A stretch of 5,050 nucleotides of DNA, from NCBI GenBank assembly GCA_031286025.1, contig JAITVB010000010.1, positions 1-5,050 of the forward strand, in the 5' to 3' direction. The DNA is from Rikenellaceae bacterium (lineage in GTDB: Bacteria; Bacteroidota; Bacteroidia; Bacteroidales; Rikenellaceae). The translations under genes were made by a program, and so were the position numbers. The notes beneath the pieces were generated by a model. The model was not told the DNA's origin and did no database searches. It was given only the letters and a program-made list of their open reading frames with translations. Shown piece after piece: positions 1-5,050 of the stretch (position 1 is the first letter of the stretch; each line of letters starts with the position of its first letter).

Positions 1-2
1 GA

Positions 3-104
3 TTTCTATTTCGAGATGGATTTTTGATTTCGCCTGAAGGGGCTTGTATTCAAGTGACTGAGGATGAGATTAAAATACACTCGAAAGAGTCTCAAGGAAC
101 ATGA
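3..104 (+). CDS. Possible C-terminal end of an unknown upstream gene (partial)
   Basis: This frame is open from the left edge for 33 codons and ends at TGA 102-104. The peptide contains DGFLISPEGACIQVTEDEI and then a charged tail, an ordinary protein-like composition. The other two forward frames stop at 25-27 and 34-36, and the reverse strand has only very short frames here. I do not recognise a family. By my count its GC content is about 38%, far below the GC-rich genes downstream. If it is a real gene end, it may come from a different source, for example acquired DNA. The frame is short enough to be open by chance, so the call is tentative. Confidence 0.35.
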   Translation, partial: FLFRDGFLISPEGACIQVTEDEIKIHSKESQGT

Positions 105-138
105 TAATATCACGCTATAAATAAAAATGTGTCAATCA

Positions 139-168
139 TTGTTGAGCATTACTTAATGCCTATATTTG
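139..168 (+). promoter_or_regulatory. Bacteroidetes-type promoter for the helical-repeat gene
   Basis: TTG at 139-141 is followed by 19 bases and then TATATTTG at 161-168, a perfect match to the Bacteroidetes -7 box TAnnTTTG. A second TTG lies at 142-144 but its spacing is too short. Transcription would start near 172, giving a leader of about 70 bases before the ATG at 244. The ten bases TATATTTGTA recur at the promoter of the last gene in the window (4416-4425). Confidence 0.7.
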
Positions 169-188
169 TAAAAATTCATCGGAAAATT

Positions 189-254
189 ATGAAAAAGATC
201 ATATTGTCCGTTCGTTCGCTCACCCTGCTTATGGGAGGTGACCATGCAACCTAA
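189..254 (+). CDS. Possible 21-codon leader ORF overlapping the next gene's start
   Basis: ATG at 189 opens a frame of 21 codons, beginning MKKIILSVRSLTLL and ending GGDHAT, with TAA at 252-254. It starts about 17 bases after the predicted transcription start and ends eight bases after the downstream ATG (244), in a different frame. It has only a weak purine stretch (GGAAAA at 181-186) as a ribosome site. A ribosome translating it would pass through the Shine-Dalgarno region of the main gene, so it could act as a coupling leader. It could also be a chance frame. The peptide looks like the start of a signal peptide but is too short to be one with cargo. Confidence 0.3.
   Translation: MKKIILSVRSLTLLMGGDHAT
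233..241 (+). promoter_or_regulatory. Strong Shine-Dalgarno site, unusual for Bacteroidetes
   Basis: GGGAGGTGA at 233-241 contains eight consecutive bases complementary to the usual bacterial 16S rRNA 3' end (anti-SD TCACCTCC). Five bases separate its GGAGG core from ATG 244. This supports ATG 244 as the start over the in-frame GTG at 238, which lies inside the SD. The other genes in this window have A-rich or no SD sequence, as is usual in Bacteroidetes. TCACC at 220-224 can pair with GGTGA at 237-241 across a 12-base loop and would hide the site. Confidence 0.7.
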
Positions 255-1797
255 TCAAAAACCGGAAGCGGTATTCGAACTCGTCAAAGGGATGAGCAAG
301 GCCGAAAAGCGTAATTTCAAACTCTACGCCACTCGCCTGGCCGGCAATCAGGAGGCGAAATTCCTTGCGCTGTTCGACGCCCTCGACGCCCTCGACGAAT
401 ATGACGAGGTAAAAGTGCTCAAGCGTTGTCCCGTCAAAAAGGAGCAACTGCCCAACATGAAGGCCCACTTGCTGCGCCAGATACTGATCAGCATCCGCCT
501 GCTCAGCGTACAACACAACGTCGGGATGCAACTGCGCGAGCAGATCGACTTCGCCCGCATCTTCTACGACAAGGGATTTTATAAACAGGCGCTCAAGATT
601 CTCGACAAGGCCAAAGAGGCAGCCATCGAAAAAGAGGAGCACGTCATCGCTCTCGAAGTGGTTGAATTCCAAAAGACGATCGAATCGTTGCACATCACCC
701 GCACCCTGGTCGACCGCAGCGAGGCGATCTGCCGCGAAAGCACCGACCTGTGCGAACGGGTGTCGGCCTCGAACGACCTATCGAACCTCTCGATCCTGCT
801 CTACGGTCTTTATCTGAAGTTGGGTTATACCCGCTCGGCCCGCGACCAACACCTGGTCGAGAAATATTTTTCGAAACGGATAGAACTCTACCACCGCCGT
901 AAACTTTCCTTCACCGAAAGCATTTCGTATCACCAGGCGATGGTGTGGTACCACTATATCCGACACGATTTCCCGAAATGCTACAAATATGCCTGCCTGT
1001 GGATGCGGCTCTATGACGCCAATCCCCAGATGAAGGAGGAACACTATGACAACTACCTGAAGGGATATGCCCGGCTGCTCGACAACCTCTATTATATGAG
1101 AAGTTACAAGCGGTTTGCCCGGGCGATGGAAGACCTCGAACGGCAACGCGAGGCGATCTGTTCGATCAACGACAACGCGCGGATGCTCTACCTGTCGGTC
1201 TACTACACCGGGGCGATGAACCGCCTCTTCCTCGAAGGGCGCTTTTCGGAAGGCCGACGGCTGATCCGCGAGGTAGAGGAATATCTCGAAGATTACAGCC
1301 GCCATATCGACGTCCATCACCAGATGATGTTTTTTTATAAGATCGCGTGCCTCTGCTTCGGCAACGACGAATATAAAAACTGTATCCGGTATTTACAGAA
1401 GATCATCTCCACGCGCGACCCGATGATCCGGCGCGATCTGCAATGCTATGCCCGGATACTGATGCTCATTGCCTCCTACGAGGCGGGGATAGACTACAAC
1501 CTCGATTACCAGATCCGGGCTGTCTATGCTTTTCTTGTGAAAATGAACGACATGCACGAAGTGCAGCACGAAATGATCTCGTTCCTCAAGCGCCTTAACT
1601 CGGCCTACACAGCCGACATCAGGGCCGAGTTGAACGGGCTTTATGAAAAGTTGAAGCCTTATGAATCACACCCCTACGAACGGCGCACGTTCTACTACCT
1701 CGACATCCTGGCCTGGCTCGAAAGCAAGATCAAGGGCACGACCGTGGCACAGGTGGTGCGCGGACACTACGAAGCCGCTGTGGGCAAAGGGTGCTGA
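244..1797 (+). CDS. Cytoplasmic helical-repeat (TPR-like) protein of unknown function
   Basis: This 517-residue protein has no signal peptide or membrane segment and is almost entirely predictable as alpha-helix rich in Leu, Tyr, Arg and Glu, so it should be cytoplasmic. The N-terminus (about residues 7-32) carries a GMSKAEKRNFKLYATRL motif. I associate similar motifs with a family of uncharacterised Bacteroidetes proteins, from memory only. Residues about 103-146 read like a tetratricopeptide-type helix pair (FYDKGFYKQALKILDKAKEA), and further helix pairs follow to the C-terminus. Such repeats usually hold protein partners; I see no catalytic motif. ATG 244 is preferred because of the strong SD just upstream, while GTG 238 would add two residues. 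The gene has its own promoter and ends 218 bases before gdhA, which also has its own promoter, so there is no evidence for an operon. The coding call is firm; the function is unknown. Confidence 0.9.
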   Translation: MQPNQKPEAVFELVKGMSKAEKRNFKLYATRLAGNQEAKFLALFDALDALDEYDEVKVLKRCPVKKEQLPNMKAHLLRQILISIRLLSVQHNVGMQLREQIDFARIFYDKGFYKQALKILDKAKEAAIEKEEHVIALEVVEFQKTIESLHITRTLVDRSEAICRESTDLCERVSASNDLSNLSILLYGLYLKLGYTRSARDQHLVEKYFSKRIELYHRRKLSFTESISYHQAMVWYHYIRHDFPKCYKYACLWMRLYDANPQMKEEHYDNYLKGYARLLDNLYYMRSYKRFARAMEDLERQREAICSINDNARMLYLSVYYTGAMNRLFLEGRFSEGRRLIREVEEYLEDYSRHIDVHHQMMFFYKIACLCFGNDEYKNCIRYLQKIISTRDPMIRRDLQCYARILMLIASYEAGIDYNLDYQIRAVYAFLVKMNDMHEVQHEMISFLKRLNSAYTADIRAELNGLYEKLKPYESHPYERRTFYYLDILAWLESKIKGTTVAQVVRGHYEAAVGKGC

Positions 1798-1799
1798 TA

Positions 1800-1831
1800 C
1801 CGAAGGGGCGGGTTCGGAAATTACTTTTTTT
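1800..1831 (+). terminator. Probable weak intrinsic terminator after the helical-repeat gene
   Basis: CCGAA at 1800-1804 pairs with TTCGG at 1813-1817 around a GGGGCGGG loop, three bases after the stop codon. A seven-T run follows at 1825-1831. The stem is only five pairs and seven bases separate it from the T run, so termination may be inefficient. Confidence 0.4.
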
Positions 1832-1895
1832 CGGGAAAACAAATTGGAAAATTTCGAATCTCGCAGGAAAATTACCCCAAACAAAATCCGGAAAA
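1816..1895 (+). repeat. Cluster of GGAAA(A) motifs upstream of gdhA
   Basis: GGAAA occurs at 1816, and GGAAAA starts at 1834, 1846, 1866 and 1890. Two copies extend to GGAAAATT (1846-1853 and 1866-1873), exactly 20 bases apart, about two helical turns. The copies at 1816 and 1866 share the following TTAC sequence, as GGAAATTAC and GGAAAATTAC. The cluster lies about 60-140 bases upstream of the gdhA -33 box. It could be a set of protein-binding sites or simply reflect A-rich spacer DNA. Confidence 0.35.
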
Positions 1896-1956
1896 GGAGA
1901 TTTTCAAGTTGAATCTTTTACAGAATCCCAAAATGAAAAACTTTTTTCCGATGAAA

Positions 1957-1988
1957 TTTGTAGGAATAATCACAAAATGTTATTTTTG
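1957..1988 (+). promoter_or_regulatory. Bacteroidetes-type promoter for gdhA
   Basis: TTTG at 1957-1960 is followed by exactly 20 bases and then TATTTTTG at 1981-1988, matching both the -33 (TTTG) and -7 (TAnnTTTG) boxes with expected spacing. Transcription would begin near 1992, leaving a leader of about 22 bases. The purine-rich stretch AAAAAGAAGAAG at 2000-2011 precedes the ATG at 2015 in place of a classical Shine-Dalgarno sequence. This is the best promoter in the window. Confidence 0.8.
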
Positions 1989-2014
1989 CACCGACAAAAT
2001 AAAAAGAAGAAGTT

Positions 2015-3370
<1,356 letters not shown>

Positions 3371-3416
3371 CGGATTTCCTCCGGTTCGGGCGAAACTGCC
3401 GCGTTGCCGGACTCCG
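3371..3416 (+). other. GC-rich inverted repeats after gdhA without a T run
   Basis: TCCGG at 3380-3384 can pair with CCGGA at 3407-3411, and outer CGGA 3371-3374 with TCCG 3413-3416. A smaller inner pairing (CGG 3387-3389 with CCG 3399-3401) is possible. The transcript should be structured just after the gdhA stop, but no T run follows, so this does not look like a standard intrinsic terminator. CCGGACT is also tandemly repeated at 3407-3420. Read-through into the esterase gene is possible. Confidence 0.3.
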
Positions 3417-3467
3417 GACTTTCGGTTACGCACTAAAGTACGCTTTGACGCAAATAAAACAATGGTT

Positions 3468-4364
3468 ATGAAAAAAATCCTCCTACTTCTTTTGGCGATG
3501 GCCGGGATGTGCGTGGCGGCGCAGGAGCCGATCGAAATGCTTCTATACCCCGATGGTGCCCCCGACGACAACGGCATCGCCATCGAACAGCAGCGTTGGA
3601 ACGAGGCGGGCACTTCGTTGCAGATGGTCGCCGTGCCCAAAATGTATGTATACCTGCCTCCGAAAGAAAAGGCGACGGGACGCGCCGTGGTCATCTGCCC
3701 CGGCGGCGGTTACGGCGCCGTTGCCATGTACCATGAAGGCCATGACGTGGCCCGGTGGATGACCGAACGCGGCATTGCGGGTATCGTCCTGCAATACCGG
3801 ATGCCGAACGGCCACCGCGAAATTCCGCTCAATGACGCCCATGCCGCTATCCGCACCGTCCGCGCACAGGCTGCGAAGTGGAACATCGATCCGGCCAAGG
3901 TCGGCATCATGGGCTTTTCGGCAGGGGGACACCTGGCTTCGACTGCGACCGTGTGGTTCGAGAAAGACACTCGTCCAGATTTTGCCATCCTGATGTATCC
4001 CGTCATTTCGCTTGAAGCGGGCCTGGCCCACATCGGATCGCGCGGCAATTTGCTCGGGCCGCCGCCCGAGGGGGCGCTGAACAACCCGGGCTCTGGATAT
4101 ATGCAATCGGTACGGAAATACTCCACCTACACCCAAGGCTCGTCGCAGACCCCGCCGACCTTTATCGCCCTGAGCGACGACGATCGCAGCGTACCACCGA
4201 CCAACGGCGCTCTTTTTTACATCCATGCGCTGAAAGAGCACGGTGTGGCGGGCGAATTGCACATTTACCCCACCGGCGGCCACGGTTGGGGTTGGCGCGA
4301 AACTTTTGCCTACAAAGACGAATTGCGTACGAGCCTCGCCCGTTGGTTGGGCCGACTGCCCTGA
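3468..4364 (+). CDS. Secreted alpha/beta-hydrolase, BD-FAE/acetyl esterase-like
   Basis: This 298-residue serine esterase resembles the BD-FAE / acetyl-xylan esterase group, which removes acetyl or feruloyl groups from plant polysaccharides. Residues 1-18 form a signal peptide (KK, then a leucine-rich core, cut probable after VAA before Gln19). The Cys at 15 lacks a good lipobox (AGMC), so a soluble periplasmic or exported enzyme is more likely than a lipoprotein. CPGGGYG (77-83) forms the oxyanion-hole loop. NDAHAAIRTVRAQAAKW, then nucleophile elbow GFSAGGHLAS, places Ser151. DDDRSVPP gives Asp239, and YPTGGHGWG gives His272, so the triad is complete. ATG 3468 is chosen because it gives a normal MKK signal start; ATG 3462 would add Met-Val. 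There is no Shine-Dalgarno sequence, only an A-rich stretch. It follows gdhA by 97 bases and is closed by a good terminator. The exact substrate cannot be told; no SusC/SusD or glycosidase gene is visible nearby. Confidence 0.9.
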   Translation: MKKILLLLLAMAGMCVAAQEPIEMLLYPDGAPDDNGIAIEQQRWNEAGTSLQMVAVPKMYVYLPPKEKATGRAVVICPGGGYGAVAMYHEGHDVARWMTERGIAGIVLQYRMPNGHREIPLNDAHAAIRTVRAQAAKWNIDPAKVGIMGFSAGGHLASTATVWFEKDTRPDFAILMYPVISLEAGLAHIGSRGNLLGPPPEGALNNPGSGYMQSVRKYSTYTQGSSQTPPTFIALSDDDRSVPPTNGALFYIHALKEHGVAGELHIYPTGGHGWGWRETFAYKDELRTSLARWLGRLP

Positions 4365-4375
4365 TAAATTTCGGC

Positions 4376-4400
4376 GCCTGTACAATAACAGGCTGTTTTT
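4376..4400 (+). terminator. Intrinsic terminator after the esterase gene
   Basis: GCCTGT at 4376-4381 pairs perfectly with ACAGGC at 4388-4393 around the six-base loop ACAATA, and TG plus five T residues follow. It lies 11 bases after the esterase stop. This is the clearest terminator in the window and separates the esterase from the next gene. Confidence 0.75.
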
Positions 4401-4415
4401 CTGCGTTACCTTGCA

Positions 4416-4423
4416 TATATTTG
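4416..4423 (+). promoter_or_regulatory. Bacteroidetes -7 promoter box for the GIN-domain gene
   Basis: TATATTTG is a perfect TAnnTTTG match located 21 bases before ATG 4445, predicting a start near 4428 and a leader of about 17 bases. No clean TTTG or TTG lies at the usual -33 spacing; that position falls on the 3' arm and T run of the preceding terminator (about 4391-4400), so the two signals may overlap. The surrounding TATATTTGTA equals that at 161-170. Confidence 0.6.
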
Positions 4424-4444
4424 TACCCGAAAAATCGAATCCTG

Positions 4445-5050
4445 ATGAAGAAGATCGCATTGGCCGCAGTACTCCTGTTCTGTGCGGCCGGGCTCTCGGC
4501 CCAAAATATCAGATCGAACGAACTGCAGGACTTCTCCTCGTTAGTGTTGTCCGGCAAACTGAATGTCACCCTTGAGCCTTCGGGCCACAACGGGATCGAG
4601 ATCGCGATGGTCGATGCCGACATGAGCCGGATGGAATGGGGCGTGAAGGGAGGAAAACTGTCGATTCGTCTGAAAGCCAATCCGATCGGCCCAACGGGCG
4701 GATCGGCCGACGTGAAGATTTATTATATGAAATTATCGTCGATCGAGGCTTCCGGCGGTGCCAGTGTAGGTTCGTTGGCGGCGGTGCGCACGGGGATCTT
4801 TACGTTGAGGGCAACGGGAGGCGCCAATATTGCGTTGGAACTTTACACAAGCGACCTGACGGTGACGGGCGAAGGCAATTCGGTGTTGTTGCTCACCGGA
4901 TCGTCGGATTACATTACGGCCAAGGCGACGACCAAGGGCAAAGTCGATGCACGGAACCTGCAGACCAAAACGGCGATGGTAAACACGCAGTTGGCGGGTG
5001 AGATTTATGTGTGGGGATCGGATAAAATCGATGCCAGGGCGACGACGAAC
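4445..5050 (+). CDS. Exported head GIN-domain (DUF2807) protein, 3' end missing
   Basis: The frame from ATG 4445 is open for 202 codons to the window edge. Residues 1-19 are a signal peptide (MKKIALAAVLLFCAAGLSA, cut before Gln20). The motif LLFC is a poor lipobox, so a soluble exported protein is likely. Residues from about 28 match the pattern of the head GIN / DUF2807 domain: DFSSLVLSGKLNVTLEPSG, then GGKLSIRL (70-77), VKIYYMKLSSIEASGGASV and successive short beta strands rich in Gly, Ser, Thr and Ala (LRATGGANIAL, LTVTGEGNSVLLL, ITAKATTKGKVDARNL). Such repeats suggest a stacked beta-solenoid. The family is often labelled putative autotransporter adhesin, but a firm biochemical role is not known to me. 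Members are commonly about 230-250 residues, so perhaps 30-50 residues are cut off. It has its own -7 promoter box, follows a terminator and lacks a Shine-Dalgarno sequence, so it appears to be a separate transcription unit. Confidence 0.85.
   Translation, partial: MKKIALAAVLLFCAAGLSAQNIRSNELQDFSSLVLSGKLNVTLEPSGHNGIEIAMVDADMSRMEWGVKGGKLSIRLKANPIGPTGGSADVKIYYMKLSSIEASGGASVGSLAAVRTGIFTLRATGGANIALELYTSDLTVTGEGNSVLLLTGSSDYITAKATTKGKVDARNLQTKTAMVNTQLAGEIYVWGSDKIDARATTN

Noticed and set aside
79..90. ACTC-GAAA-GAGT hairpin inside the left-edge frame
   Set aside because: It has only four base pairs and no T run, so it is not a credible terminator.
778..1320. 180-codon minus-strand frame opposite the helical-repeat gene
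   Set aside because: It lies wholly within a supported gene, with no promoter, ribosome site or motif of its own.
1891..1915. Small inverted repeats (GAAAA/TTTTC and GATT/AATC) followed by TTTTA
   Set aside because: The stems are short and A/T-only at most positions, so they would be too unstable for a terminator or switch.
3439..3447. Possible -7 box TACGCTTTG before the esterase
   Set aside because: It has three bases instead of two between TA and TTTG and no good -33 box at the right distance, so it is not listed as a promoter.
3543..4460. 305-codon open frame on the minus strand opposite the esterase
   Set aside because: It shadows a gene with a complete catalytic triad, crosses the terminator and the next promoter, and shows no domain pattern.

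Overview
The window looks like chromosomal DNA from a gut-type member of the Bacteroidales. A GC-rich relative such as Alistipes (Rikenellaceae) is my best guess. Three things support this. Promoters have the Bacteroidetes form (TTTG or TTG, about 19-20 bases, then TAnnTTTG). Most starts lack a Shine-Dalgarno sequence. The proteins are typical of the phylum: a helical-repeat protein starting with an SKAEKRNFKLYA-type motif, a hexameric-type NADP glutamate dehydrogenase, a secreted BD-FAE-like esterase and a head GIN (DUF2807) protein. The genus is inferred only from GC content and family mix.

Layout, all on the + strand. 1-104: AT-rich tail of a possible unknown gene. 105-243: promoter and leader of the first full gene, with a 21-codon upstream reading frame and an unusually strong Shine-Dalgarno site. 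244-1797: cytoplasmic helical-repeat protein of unknown function. 1798-2014: AT-rich spacer with a probable weak terminator, a cluster of GGAAA(A) motifs and a near-ideal promoter. 2015-3370: gdhA. 3371-3467: structured, GC-rich spacer with no clear terminator. 3468-4364: secreted alpha/beta-hydrolase. 4376-4400: good intrinsic terminator. 4416-4444: promoter element and short leader. 4445-5050: 5' part of a secreted head GIN-domain protein that runs off the right edge.

The genes do not form an obvious pathway. gdhA assimilates ammonium into glutamate in the cytoplasm. The esterase probably removes acyl groups from glycans outside the inner membrane. The GIN protein is probably an exported beta-structured protein. 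The first gene, gdhA and the GIN gene each appear to have their own promoter. The esterase may be reached partly by read-through from gdhA.

I found no tRNA, rRNA, CRISPR array, insertion sequence or clear defence system. The most interesting signal is at the start of the first gene: a strong Shine-Dalgarno site, rare in this phylum, that can pair with an upstream TCACC and is overlapped by a short leader reading frame. This arrangement could control translation.
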